A stretch of 43,378 bases of DNA from Rhodobiaceae bacterium (GTDB lineage: Bacteria > Pseudomonadota > Alphaproteobacteria > RS24): positions 1 to 43,378 of the forward strand of contig JABJKE010000042.1 in assembly GCA_018660505.1 (NCBI GenBank), read 5' to 3'. The notes below the pieces were generated by a model. It was not told the origin of the DNA. It was given only the letters and a program-made list of their open reading frames with translations, and searched no databases. Positions 8,760 to 17,688 of the stretch are shown in pieces. The stretch's first letter is position 1. Every line of letters starts with the position of its first letter. The translations under genes were made by a program, and so were the position numbers.

Positions 8760-8787
8760 AGTCTTCCCCAAAAGAGTCTTCTTCAAA

Positions 8788-10107
8788 TTATGCGGTCCAA
8801 TGACCGCCGAGTTCTTTTTTCAAATCGCTGACATAGCGACCGAAATCAATCTGTATCGTATGGCGCTCACTATTATAATAGTGACCGAGATATAGCTTCT
8901 CGTCGGATTCTATTTGTTTTTCCATCGCCGCATCGTCTGGCATTTGGTATTTGCCCGTTAAAACCGCAGCGACGAATTTAGATTGTTGCTCCGCCAAGTT
9001 TACCAAAGTTGGCAGCGGTTGCGCCAGTCCCATGAAAAATAAATTGCGCCAGCCCGGCTTTACCATGCGTCGATAAAGCGGAAACCGATTGGCATCCACG
9101 GCCAATTCGTTTTGCTGCAAAAACGGAAACGAAATACGATAGCCCGTCGCCCAAATAATCATATCTATGGGCTCGCGCGTGCCATCGGTAAAGCTCACCG
9201 CGTCGCCCTCTAAGCGCTCGACCCCCGGTTTGACGTGAATATCGCCGCAGCCCAAACGGGTGAGAAACTCTCCCGAAACCGACGGATGCGCCGTCAGCAC
9301 ATCATGGTCTGGCTTGGGCAGGCCATATTGTTCTGGATTGCCAATGGCTTTTTCAATGACGCGTTGGCCCAGCCAGCGACCCATCGAAGGCGGCATCCAG
9401 CTTGGCATCACCGCTTTATCGGCTGGCTCGCCGTTCAGGTATTTGGGCAAAACCCAAACCCCGCGCCGCGCCGACACGAAACATTTTTTGGCCATCGGTC
9501 GCTGCGAAACTTCCGACGCAATATCCATCGCTGAATTGCCAACGCCCACCACTAAAATATTTTTGCCGCGCACATCATGCGGCTCGAACGGCGAGTCATA
9601 TTGGTGCGAATGGATTTGAATGCCGTTGAACCGATCGCCATATTCTTGCGGAATTTTGGCATCCCAATGGTGGCCATTGGCAACCACCAAAGCGCCATAG
9701 CTGCGGGTCTCGCCCGTGCTTAGGGTGACTTGCCATAAGCCGTTTTCGTCGCGGCGCGCCGCGTCAACGGAGGTGTTGAAAGTGATGTTCTGGCGCAAGT
9801 CGAAATGGTCGACATAATCGTTGAAATATTGAAACAACTGGCTGTGATGCGGGAAGTCGGGCCAGTCATCCGGCACTGCGAAATCTTCGAACGCGAGGCG
9901 GTATTTCGATGTATCAATATGCAGAGATTGATAGCAAGCCGATTTGCCATTGGGGTTTTTATGATACCAATTGCCGCCGATATTGTCGGAGGTTTCAAAT
10001 TGGTCATAGTCGATGCCAGCCTGTTTCAGCCGTTTGGCCGTGGTAAAGCCAGAGCACCCAGCGCCCACAATGCATATTTTCGAATTCTGTTTCAGCTCTT
10101 CCAACAT
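8788..10107 (-). CDS. Flavin-containing monooxygenase (group B)
   Basis: This is a 439-residue FAD/NADPH monooxygenase of the FMO type, which oxygenates soft nucleophiles (N or S) or ketones. Motifs are an FAD-binding GAGCSG near the N-terminus, the FMO fingerprint FNGIQIHSHQY in the centre, the NADPH-binding GVGNSA, and ATGYRISFPFL. The start is ATG 10107 with a GTGGGGGG stretch upstream; a TTG nine codons earlier is possible. It precedes the alkyl sulfatase gene in the same direction. Ketone (Baeyer-Villiger) and amine or sulfide substrates cannot be told apart here. Confidence 0.9.
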   Translation of the reverse strand: MLEELKQNSKICIVGAGCSGFTTAKRLKQAGIDYDQFETSDNIGGNWYHKNPNGKSACYQSLHIDTSKYRLAFEDFAVPDDWPDFPHHSQLFQYFNDYVDHFDLRQNITFNTSVDAARRDENGLWQVTLSTGETRSYGALVVANGHHWDAKIPQEYGDRFNGIQIHSHQYDSPFEPHDVRGKNILVVGVGNSAMDIASEVSQRPMAKKCFVSARRGVWVLPKYLNGEPADKAVMPSWMPPSMGRWLGQRVIEKAIGNPEQYGLPKPDHDVLTAHPSVSGEFLTRLGCGDIHVKPGVERLEGDAVSFTDGTREPIDMIIWATGYRISFPFLQQNELAVDANRFPLYRRMVKPGWRNLFFMGLAQPLPTLVNLAEQQSKFVAAVLTGKYQMPDDAAMEKQIESDEKLYLGHYYNSERHTIQIDFGRYVSDLKKELGGHWTA

Positions 10108-10182
10108 TCGCCCCCCACTCTCATAGGCCCCCAAGATTACACAAGACTATTTTCAATGCCACCCGTTCTATCGCCCTTATAC

Positions 10183-10842
10183 TTAGGTCGGGGGTGCTTC
10201 GGTCGGGGGCGGAAAGGCGTGTTCTTGTTCGCCGTCGAGATATAGGGGGTATTTTTGCATGACCCGCACAAAACCCGGCCAATCTAAAAACCGCAAGGCC
10301 CAATCGCGCACATTGGCCAAGTCTAGCTGCGCGTCGAACCAAGCTATATCGGCAATGCGGAATTGGCGCACGAAAGGCAGCAAAGCGACATCCGTATAGG
10401 CCGGTGCTGCGCCGCCAAGCCATGCCTCGGTTAAGCGCGCCTCTAACGGAGCCAGCAAGCGCACGCAATGGGCGCGTTGTTCGGTTACGTCCACCGCTTC
10501 TTCGGGGTAGCGGGTGGCATATTTATAGCGGTCTAAATGATGTTTGAAATCTGTGTCGAACAGGTCGATGAGCGCATCGTCTTTATGTTGGCGCCAATTG
10601 AGCGGGTCGTTTTGTGCCAGCGCCCAATCCATCACCGCGCGGCTTTCGTCTATCACGTCACCGCCAGGCAGGTGCAACACGGGCACCGTGCCCTTGGGCG
10701 ACAGCGCCAGCATGGCTTCGGGTTTATCGCGCAAAACAATTTCGCGCAAAACCACGGGCACTTCGGCCACGGCCACCGCCATGCGGGCGCGCATCGCATA
10801 GGGGCAGCGGCGAAAACTATAAAGCTGGGGGCGCTCAGTCAT
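10183..10842 (-). CDS. Glutathione S-transferase-like protein
   Basis: The 219-residue protein has an N-terminal thioredoxin-like GST domain with the Cys-type active-site loop RRCPYAMRAR, the cis-Pro motif GTVPVLHL and the glutathione-contact pair DES. An all-helical C-terminal domain contains YTDVALLPFVRQF. The start is ATG 10842, which overlaps the end of trhO by 8 bp; a TTG 4 codons earlier is less likely. The CPY loop suggests an Omega- or Beta-like thiol-transferase activity rather than classical conjugation. Tight overlap with trhO implies co-expression. The substrate is unknown. Confidence 0.87.
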   Translation of the reverse strand: MTERPQLYSFRRCPYAMRARMAVAVAEVPVVLREIVLRDKPEAMLALSPKGTVPVLHLPGGDVIDESRAVMDWALAQNDPLNWRQHKDDALIDLFDTDFKHHLDRYKYATRYPEEAVDVTEQRAHCVRLLAPLEARLTEAWLGGAAPAYTDVALLPFVRQFRIADIAWFDAQLDLANVRDWALRFLDWPGFVRVMQKYPLYLDGEQEHAFPPPTEAPPT

Positions 10843-11821
10843 TGGCCTGGCCAATGTGTGCCTCGCCGATGTGTGTCTGGCCGCGGGCGCGGGCTAATTT
10901 GATTTGCTTTTGGCGCTCGCGAAAGCGCAAGCGGTCGGCTTCGGAATGGCTGTCGATGCAATGCTCGCAAGAGATGCCCGCCTCATAGGCTGGGTGTTGC
11001 TTTTGCGCTTGGGTTAACGGCATGCGGCAGCCGTGGCACAAGTCGTAGTCGCCTTCTTCGAGGCCGTGTTTGACGCTGACGCGCTGGTCGAAGACGAAGC
11101 AATCGCCGTCCCATTTGCTGTCGGTTTCGGCGACGGTTTCGAGATATTTCAAAATGCCGCCCTGCAGGTGGAAGATGTTTTCAAAGCCTTGGCCGACCAG
11201 ATAGGCGGTGGCTTTTTCGCAGCGGATGCCGCCCGTGCAAAACATAGCGATGTTCTTCGGCTTTTCGGCTGCGTCTAATTTGGCCAAATAGCCATCCACC
11301 CATTCGGGGAAATCTCGGAACGATTTGGTTTTCGGGTCTATCGCGCCCTCGAATGTGCCGATGGCGACTTCATAGGCGTTGCGGGTATCGATGACCAAAG
11401 TATCGGGGTCGCTAATCAGCTGGTTCCAATTTTCGGGGGCTACATAGGCGCCCACATCGCCCACCGGGTCGATATCGGGCTGGCCCATGGAGACGATTTC
11501 TTTTTTCAGGCGCACTTTCATGCGGTGAAAATTAGCCTCGGAGGCGAAGCTGAATTTCGGGGTGATATCGGCCAAACGAGCATCGGCGGCGAAAGCTTGC
11601 ATCAAGGCTTCAAGGGCGGTTTGGGAGCCGCAGACAGTGCCATTAATGCCTTCGGGGGCGAGCAAAATCGTGCCTAAAACGCCGGCGCGGCGGCAATGGG
11701 TTTGCAAAATCGGGCGCACCGCCTCGAAGTCGTTAAGGCGGACGAATCTATAAAACGCCGCGACGATAAAAGGCGTCTCGGCCGGCGCGGACGGCACCGC
11801 TATGGGGGAGGTCATGCTCAT
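10835..11821 (-). CDS. trhO: tRNA uridine(34) hydroxylase TrhO (rhodanese family, YceA)
   Basis: TrhO carries out O2-dependent hydroxylation of U34 of certain tRNAs, the first step toward cmo5U/mo5U wobble modification. The roughly 328-residue protein has the N-terminal acylphosphatase-like domain (FYRFVRLNDFEAVRPIL, APEGINGTVCG). It has a rhodanese domain with the active-site loop CTGGIRCEKA (Cys about 195), and a C-terminal four-Cys segment (CHGCRMPL ... CEHC) that may bind zinc. Three starts are near each other (TTG 11836, ATG 11821, ATG 11815), none with a strong ribosome site. A GST gene overlaps its 3' end. Confidence 0.9.
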   Translation of the reverse strand: MSMTSPIAVPSAPAETPFIVAAFYRFVRLNDFEAVRPILQTHCRRAGVLGTILLAPEGINGTVCGSQTALEALMQAFAADARLADITPKFSFASEANFHRMKVRLKKEIVSMGQPDIDPVGDVGAYVAPENWNQLISDPDTLVIDTRNAYEVAIGTFEGAIDPKTKSFRDFPEWVDGYLAKLDAAEKPKNIAMFCTGGIRCEKATAYLVGQGFENIFHLQGGILKYLETVAETDSKWDGDCFVFDQRVSVKHGLEEGDYDLCHGCRMPLTQAQKQHPAYEAGISCEHCIDSHSEADRLRFRERQKQIKLARARGQTHIGEAHIGQAND

Positions 11822-11924
11822 GGGGGGAATGTGCAAGAAATCGGCACGGATTTCAATTGTCTTTGCTGGGGGACGTGACTAAGGTTTGACGCAAGAAAAG
11901 AACATCCTGCAAAAGGAGCGGAAA

Positions 11925-12179
11925 ATGGCTGATGACGAGAATGCTAAGTCGACAGAAGACGAGCGCACTTACCTTAAACTCGAAGTCGATAGAATGACAG
12001 AACGCATCGACAAAGACCCCGATGATTTAGAAGCATACTTAAAACGTTCTAATGCCTTCGATCTTTTGGGAGAGTATGAAAATGAAATAGCCGATTTAGA
12101 CGAAATGATTAGATTACAGCCGGGGACGGCTGCACTGCATTGCAACCGTGGTTCTGCTTTCTCCTTCACTCAGTCTTAG
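11925..12179 (+). CDS. Short TPR-containing protein, probably truncated
   Basis: ATG 11925 is chosen because AAGGAG lies 6 nt upstream. The 84-residue product has a charged N-terminus and one complete tetratricopeptide unit (about residues 31-66, with AYLKRSNAFDLLGEYENEIADLDEMIRLQP). It then begins a second unit (ALHCNRGSAF) that stops abruptly after FSFTQS. The stop codon lies inside a perfect hairpin (12168-12193). Codons are visibly more A+T-rich than in neighbouring genes. The family normally has several repeats, so this looks like the 5' remnant of a longer gene. A small functional adaptor cannot be ruled out. Confidence 0.6.
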   Translation: MADDENAKSTEDERTYLKLEVDRMTERIDKDPDDLEAYLKRSNAFDLLGEYENEIADLDEMIRLQPGTAALHCNRGSAFSFTQS

Positions 12180-12193
12180 CTTTAAGACTGAGT
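12168..12193 (+). terminator. Perfect 11-bp hairpin at the end of the TPR gene
   Basis: ACTCAGTCTTA (12168-12178) and TAAGACTGAGT (12183-12193) form an 11-bp stem with loop GCTT. The TPR stop TAG is within the 5' arm. The downstream sequence is T-rich (TTGTATT) without a clean T-run. It lies between two convergent genes, so a bidirectional terminator is likely. Confidence 0.5.
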
Positions 12194-12227
12194 TTGTATT
12201 ATCAATTCTTCAAATTAGACTTTTCTT

Positions 12228-14003
12228 CTAGTACCCAACCGCCCTATCGTCTTCCCCGCGGCTGGCGTCTGCTGCGCCTTCTAGCGTGCCGCCTTCTTGC
12301 ACCACAATCGCCTCTACCCGACCCAGCGCATATTTGAAATGCGGCCAGGGGTAAAGCTTGTGCTGGCGCGCCAGAAGCCCGCGCATATTGGCGACGCTCA
12401 TCGTGCCTTTTTCTAGCATCACGAAATCGGGCTGCCATTGGCTGTGGCTTTTTCTGGCGTCGACGGCTTGTTGCGCCGTCATGCCGAAATCAATGAGGTT
12501 GAGTAAGGTTTGAAACACCGAGGTGATAATCGTCGCCCCGCCCGGCGTGCCGAGTACGATTTTTAACGCGCCGTCTTTTTCTACGATGGTCGGCGTCATC
12601 GAGGACAACATGCGCTTGCCCGGCGCAATGGCGTTTTTATCGTCGCCCACCAGGCCGAATTGATTGGCATGGCCGGGCTTGATGGAAAAATCATCCATCT
12701 CATTATTGAGGAAAAACCCGCCGCCCTGCACCACCAGTTTGGCGCCGAAATTACCGTTTAACGTGGTGGTGATGGCCACCGCATTGCCCTGCGGGTCAAC
12801 GATGGAGAAATGCGTCGTCTCCACGCTTTCAATGGCCTGCACAAACCCCGGTTTTACTTGCTCACTGGGGGTTTTGACGTGGAGGGAAATATCATTATTG
12901 CGCGCCGCAATATAGGCTTTATCGGTGAGGCCCTGGATGTCGACCGAGACGAAATCGGTGTCGCCCATATGGGTGGCGCGGTCGGCGTAGACGCGGCGTT
13001 CTAGCTCGGTCATCAGGTGGATATGCGCCGCCGAATTATGCCCCATCGCCGCGATATCATGAGCCTCCGCACCCTGCAAAAGCTGCGCCAATGCCACCCC
13101 GCCCGACGACGGCGGCGGCATGGAGATAATCTTATGGCCGCGATAGGCAACTTCTATCGGCTGGCGCCAAACTGCCCGATAGGCGGCTAAATCTTCTAGG
13201 CTGAGGAGCCCGCCGCCCGCCAGCATTTCATCGGCGATTAAATGTGCCGTCTCGCCTTGATAAAACCCCGCGCGGCCTTGCGCCGCGATGCGATTGAGCG
13301 TGCGGGCTAAATCTGGGAAGGTGATTTTATCGCCAGCTTTCCAAGCCCCATCTGGGTGGACCACGGCCGGGGCAAAGCGGTTTACCTCGCGGAAATCTTT
13401 TTGGTAGCGGTTGAACATGCGCGCCGCTTTCGGCGTCAGCGCAAATCCGTTTTGCGCCAAATGAATGCTGGGGCGCACCAGCCCATCCCAGGGTTTGGAG
13501 CCGAAGCGCTCGTGCAAAGCCGCCATGCCCGCCACACTGCCCGGCACACCCACGGCAAAATGACCCTTGAGGCTGAGACCTTTGATGACCTCGCCTTGCG
13601 CGTCGAGATACATATCGCGGCTGGCTTTTAACGGCGCGCGTTCGCGAAAATCGAGCGCGCCGCGCGCGCCATCGGCCAAGCGATAGACCATAAACCCGCC
13701 GCCGCCGATATTGCCCGCCTGCTGATAGACCACGCTCAAGGCGAAGTTAACCGCCACCGCCGCATCAAATGCATTGCCGCCATCGCGCAGCACATCGCGG
13801 CCAATTTCAGAGGCCAGAAAATGCGCCGAGACCACCATCGCCTGTTCGCCCCGCACGCCAGCCGGCGCCAAACGCCAATGATGCGCCACATGGATATATT
13901 GAATATGCAAAAACGGGCCGATGAGCATAAGCCCCACCATGGCGACAATCGCCCAAGCGGGTTGCTTTGCCGAGGCTATCTGGGGCGTCTTGTTTTTAGG
14001 CAT
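12228..14003 (-). CDS. ggt: Gamma-glutamyltransferase (glutathione hydrolase), membrane-anchored
   Basis: GGT cleaves the gamma-glutamyl bond of glutathione and related compounds. The 591-residue proenzyme self-cleaves before a Thr to give large and small subunits. The cleavage/nucleophile Thr396 is in VETTHFSIVDPQGNAVAITTTLN, and later motifs NNEMDDFS and MLSSMTPTI are present, as in active GGTs. Instead of a clear cleavable signal there is a basic N-terminus followed by a hydrophobic segment (about 16-34) that may anchor the enzyme facing the periplasm. GAAGGA lies upstream of the ATG. It converges on the TPR gene. It may recycle Cys and Glu from extracellular glutathione. Confidence 0.93.
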   Translation of the reverse strand: MPKNKTPQIASAKQPAWAIVAMVGLMLIGPFLHIQYIHVAHHWRLAPAGVRGEQAMVVSAHFLASEIGRDVLRDGGNAFDAAVAVNFALSVVYQQAGNIGGGGFMVYRLADGARGALDFRERAPLKASRDMYLDAQGEVIKGLSLKGHFAVGVPGSVAGMAALHERFGSKPWDGLVRPSIHLAQNGFALTPKAARMFNRYQKDFREVNRFAPAVVHPDGAWKAGDKITFPDLARTLNRIAAQGRAGFYQGETAHLIADEMLAGGGLLSLEDLAAYRAVWRQPIEVAYRGHKIISMPPPSSGGVALAQLLQGAEAHDIAAMGHNSAAHIHLMTELERRVYADRATHMGDTDFVSVDIQGLTDKAYIAARNNDISLHVKTPSEQVKPGFVQAIESVETTHFSIVDPQGNAVAITTTLNGNFGAKLVVQGGGFFLNNEMDDFSIKPGHANQFGLVGDDKNAIAPGKRMLSSMTPTIVEKDGALKIVLGTPGGATIITSVFQTLLNLIDFGMTAQQAVDARKSHSQWQPDFVMLEKGTMSVANMRGLLARQHKLYPWPHFKYALGRVEAIVVQEGGTLEGAADASRGEDDRAVGY

Positions 14004-14147
14004 AGCTGGGCATCCTTCAAGTTGAGGGCGGTTTTGCTGTTTGTTCAGCTTAAGGATAATTAGCCGTCTCGCTAGTGGAAAACCGCATCTGTGGCTTGTA
14101 AGACGCGAAATTGACCTCTAGAGTTTACCCCTTAACAGGAGAGTATC

Positions 14148-16247
14148 ATGAGTGCTGCGGAACCAATATCACCCAACGCCCCTAAATCAGGGCATCAGAA
14201 ATATGCGCGTTTGTTTACGCCGCTGGAGCTGGGCCATACGGTGCTGAAAAATCGCTCGATTATGGGCTCCATGCATACTGGACTGGAAGAACAACCCGAC
14301 GGCTTTGAGCGCATGGCCGCCTATTACGCCGAACGCGCCGCTGGCGGCGTGGGCATGATTATCACCGGCGGCATTGCCCCCAATGAAGAAGGCGGCATGG
14401 TGCTGCAAGATAAAAATGGCGAGAAAGTTTTCGCCGCGTCCAAATTATCCAATGAGGCCGAAGCCGCAGGCCATCGTTTGGTGACCGATGCCGTGCATGC
14501 GGCCGCGCCCGATTGCAAAATGGTGATGCAGATTTTGCACATGGGCCCCCTGGCCGCCAATGAGGCGCCCGTGGCCCCCTCGCCCATTAAATCTCGTATT
14601 TCGCGCACGCCGCCGCTGGAGCTGGATGCGCAAGGGTTGGAAAAACAAATCGCCGACCACGCCGAATGCGCCCGCCTCGCCAAACACGCGGGCTATGATG
14701 GGGTGGAGATTATTGGCTCGGCTGGCTATTTGCTATCGACGTTTCTGGTCGAGAAAACCAACCAGCGCACCGACGCCTATGGCGGCTCCTACGAAAACCG
14801 TATGCGCTTTCCCCTCGAGGTGGTGCGCAGTGTCCGCGAGGCTGTGGGCGAAGATTTCATCGTTGTCTTCCGCATCGCCGCCATGGATATGTTGCAAGGC
14901 GGCATGAGCTGGGACGAGGTGGCGCAGCTCTCGAAAGAGCTTGAAAAAGCGGGCACCAGCATTATTTCGACGCATTTTACCTGGCACGAAAGCGCCGTGC
15001 CGACCATCGCCACTATGGTGCCACGCGCCGCCTTTACTTCGGTGACCGCGCGTGTGCGCAAGGAAGTGTCGATACCTGTCATCACCTCCAACCGCATCAA
15101 CATGCCGCAAGTGGCCGAAGATGTGCTGGCGCGCGGCGATGCCGACCTCGTGTCTATGGCGCGCCCAATGCTGGCCGATAGCCAATTTATGCTCAAAGCC
15201 AGCGAAGATCGCGCCGATGAGATTAATACGTGCATCGCCTGCAATCAGGCGTGCCTCGACCATACCTTTGGCGGCAAAACCACCAGCTGCTTGGTCAATC
15301 CACGCGCCTGCCACGAAACGATTTTGAAATATGAGCCAACGCAAAACGCCAAAACCATCGCCGTGATTGGCGCTGGCCCTGCGGGTCTGGCCTATGCCAC
15401 CACGGCGGCCGAACGCGGCCATCGGGTGACTTTATTGGATGCGGGGTCTGAGATTGGCGGGCAATTCAACCTGGCCAAATTAGTGCCGGGCAAAGAAGAG
15501 TTTTACGAGACTTTGCGCTATTACGGCAAAATGATTGAGAAACTGGGCATTGAGCTGAAGCTAAACACCCGCGTGGAAGCCGATATGGTGCGCGATTTTG
15601 ACCATGTGGTGGTGGCCACGGGCATCCGCCCGCGCGTGCCAGACATGGAAGGCATTGGCCACGAAAAAGCCGTGAGCTATATCGACGTTTTGCAAGGCCA
15701 TAAGCCTGTCGGCAAGCGCGTGGCCATTATGGGCGCGGGCGGCATTGGTTTTGATGTCGCCGACACCCTGTCTCACGACGGCCCATCGGGGGCTTTGGAT
15801 ATTGATGTTTTCGCCAAAGAATGGGGCGTCGATTTTAAAAACCATCCGCGCGGCGGCGTGACCGGCATTGAGCCAGAGGTGGCCAGCGCCGACAGAGAAA
15901 TTTTCCTGATGCAACGCAAAGACACAGCCGTCGGCAAAGGTTTGGGCAAAACCACCGGCTGGACGCATCGGCTGACTTTGGCGCGTCGCGGCGTGAAAAT
16001 GCTCAATGGCATTGACTACCGCAAAATCGATGACCTTGGCTTGCACATCACCCGCGATGGACAACCCGATATTCTGGAAGTCGATACTGTGGTTATTTGC
16101 GCCGGACAAGAGCCTTTGCGCACCCTCTATGATACGCTGGAAGCCAATCATGCGTCCGTGGAGCTGGTCGGCGGAGCTTATGAGGCGGCCGAGCTTGATG
16201 CCAAAGCGGCCATCAAGCAGGCTTGCGAGTTAGCCGCCGCGATTTAG
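14148..16247 (+). CDS. fadH: 2,4-dienoyl-CoA reductase (NADPH), FadH type
   Basis: FadH reduces 2,4-dienoyl-CoA intermediates during beta-oxidation of unsaturated fatty acids, passing electrons NADPH to FAD to [4Fe-4S] to FMN. The 699-residue protein has the full layout. An OYE-like FMN barrel carries Tyr194 (GSAGYLL) and His280 (TWHES), matching E. coli Tyr166 and His252 with the same +28 offset. The cluster Cys are 362, 365, 369 and 381 (CIACNQAC ... C). FAD/NADPH domains follow with GAGPAGLAYA and GAGGIGFD. The near-identical stretch GKTTGWTHR also fits FadH. The ATG follows AGGAGAG. It is a single-gene unit. Confidence 0.93.
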   Translation: MSAAEPISPNAPKSGHQKYARLFTPLELGHTVLKNRSIMGSMHTGLEEQPDGFERMAAYYAERAAGGVGMIITGGIAPNEEGGMVLQDKNGEKVFAASKLSNEAEAAGHRLVTDAVHAAAPDCKMVMQILHMGPLAANEAPVAPSPIKSRISRTPPLELDAQGLEKQIADHAECARLAKHAGYDGVEIIGSAGYLLSTFLVEKTNQRTDAYGGSYENRMRFPLEVVRSVREAVGEDFIVVFRIAAMDMLQGGMSWDEVAQLSKELEKAGTSIISTHFTWHESAVPTIATMVPRAAFTSVTARVRKEVSIPVITSNRINMPQVAEDVLARGDADLVSMARPMLADSQFMLKASEDRADEINTCIACNQACLDHTFGGKTTSCLVNPRACHETILKYEPTQNAKTIAVIGAGPAGLAYATTAAERGHRVTLLDAGSEIGGQFNLAKLVPGKEEFYETLRYYGKMIEKLGIELKLNTRVEADMVRDFDHVVVATGIRPRVPDMEGIGHEKAVSYIDVLQGHKPVGKRVAIMGAGGIGFDVADTLSHDGPSGALDIDVFAKEWGVDFKNHPRGGVTGIEPEVASADREIFLMQRKDTAVGKGLGKTTGWTHRLTLARRGVKMLNGIDYRKIDDLGLHITRDGQPDILEVDTVVICAGQEPLRTLYDTLEANHASVELVGGAYEAAELDAKAAIKQACELAAAI

Positions 16248-16515
16248 GCTTTCAAAGCGGCCTTAAAAAAGCCTTAGAAATCGGACTATCTTACGTCTGG
16301 CTCCTTTTTTGGGGCGGGGCAAACTGTGGTGCGGTTCGCGTCGGGCATGCTGGTTCGAGATGAAGTGTGAAAACACATGACGTCTAGGCTTTTTGGGTGT
16401 AAATAAACCGAAGGCGGCGCCGCTGCGTAGAAACTAGGCGGGAACAATAAAAACAACGGGTTTTGCAAGCTCGCACGTTATAGTTGTAATTCGGTATTTA
16501 TAAAAAGAGACAAAC
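16248..16515. other. Intergenic region upstream of the RND operon
   Basis: This 268-bp stretch is the longest non-coding region in the window. No convincing open frame, tRNA or U-run terminator was seen in it. The last 60 bp before the adaptor ATG are A+T-rich and must hold the operon promoter. I could not find a clear -35/-10 pair or a strong operator palindrome. Confidence 0.5.
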
Positions 16516-17688
16516 ATGGCCTTTGATCCTGAAAACCACGAGACCCAAGAAATTGTTGCGCGCCCCGCCAGACGGTGGTTGGGCGTAAGCCCTGCCATTT
16601 GGACGTCTCTGGTCGTCGTTTTGGGCATTGTTGCTTGGTTGATGAGCGGCATCTTGTCGGAAAATTCCGAACCCCTGCCGATGGCCAAACCGATCATCGA
16701 TATCAATCAAACGACGTCGCGTTTCAAGGTTGTGGTGCAAAACCTCGAGGCCGAGCCCTTTGTCAATAACATCAAACTGCAAGCCCGCACGCAAGCCGAT
16801 AAAATCGTCACGATTTCGGCCGAGACCGGCGGAACCATTACCAGTTTGCCCGTTGAAAAAGGCGCTTTCGTGCAAAAAGGCCAGACCATTTGCAAAATCG
16901 ACTTGGGCGCGCGTCAAGCGCAACTCGACCAATCCAGAGCCCTGCGCGACGCCCGAAAAATTGAATTTGATGCCGCCGTTAAGCTGAACAAACAAGGCTA
17001 TACTTCCAAAAGCAAATTGGCCAGCGCGCGAGCCGCCTATGATGCCTCTGTCGCCGCCGTGAAAGGCGCTTTGGTGGAATATAATCGCACCCAAATTAAA
17101 GCCCCCTTTGGCGGCGTGTTGGACAAGCGACCCTTTGAGGTTGGTCATTTTATGAACGTCGGCGAGCCCTGTGGCACGATTATTGACAAAGACCCGCTGC
17201 TGATTGTGGCCCATGTGGCGGAAAATTATATCCCTCAAGTTGATATTGGCGCGCGCGGAACGGCCAAATTGGCAACCGGAGAAACCGTTAGCGGCTTTGT
17301 GCGCTATATTGCGGAAACTCCCGATATGGCCACGCGCACTTTCCGGGTTGAGCTGGAAGTGGCCAATAAAGATTTTAAATTACGCGATGGCGTCAGCGCC
17401 GAGCTGCAACTTAAAACCGGCAGCGTTCTGGCGACCCGCATTCCGCAAAGTGTTTTGACGCTTGGCGATAGTGGCCAATTGAGCGTGCGGGTTGTCGATG
17501 GCAATCGCGTTGCCATTCGCCCGGTTCGCGTTATCGCCGATGACCGCGGCGGCGCCGTGGTTGTGGGATTGGCGGCCTCGGAAAAAGTGATTATTCGCGG
17601 TGGCGAATATACCCGCGATGGCCGTGAAGTCGACTTTGAAATGGAAGCGGTCTCTGCCGCCAGCCAAAATGAGGCACAAATTCGATGA
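16516..17688 (+). CDS. RND efflux periplasmic adaptor (HlyD/AcrA-like membrane fusion protein)
   Basis: This 390-residue protein connects an inner-membrane RND pump to an outer-membrane channel. It has a cytosolic N-terminus and one hydrophobic segment (about 28-46). A split lipoyl/barrel-sandwich domain follows (SAETGGTITSLPVEKGAFVQKGQTICKID, then RTQIKAPFGGVLDKRPFEVG) with a short helical hairpin between the halves, then beta-barrel and membrane-proximal domains. The ribosome site (AGAGAC) is weak. Its stop overlaps the pump start in ATGA. There is no lipobox, so it is anchored by its N-terminal helix. The substrate is unknown. Confidence 0.9.
   Translation: MAFDPENHETQEIVARPARRWLGVSPAIWTSLVVVLGIVAWLMSGILSENSEPLPMAKPIIDINQTTSRFKVVVQNLEAEPFVNNIKLQARTQADKIVTISAETGGTITSLPVEKGAFVQKGQTICKIDLGARQAQLDQSRALRDARKIEFDAAVKLNKQGYTSKSKLASARAAYDASVAAVKGALVEYNRTQIKAPFGGVLDKRPFEVGHFMNVGEPCGTIIDKDPLLIVAHVAENYIPQVDIGARGTAKLATGETVSGFVRYIAETPDMATRTFRVELEVANKDFKLRDGVSAELQLKTGSVLATRIPQSVLTLGDSGQLSVRVVDGNRVAIRPVRVIADDRGGAVVVGLAASEKVIIRGGEYTRDGREVDFEMEAVSAASQNEAQIR

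Noticed and set aside
7839-8831. 330-codon open frame opposite the alkyl sulfatase
   Set aside because: It is antisense to a clearly identified gene; its Ala/His/Arg/Gly-rich product follows from codon bias of the real gene.
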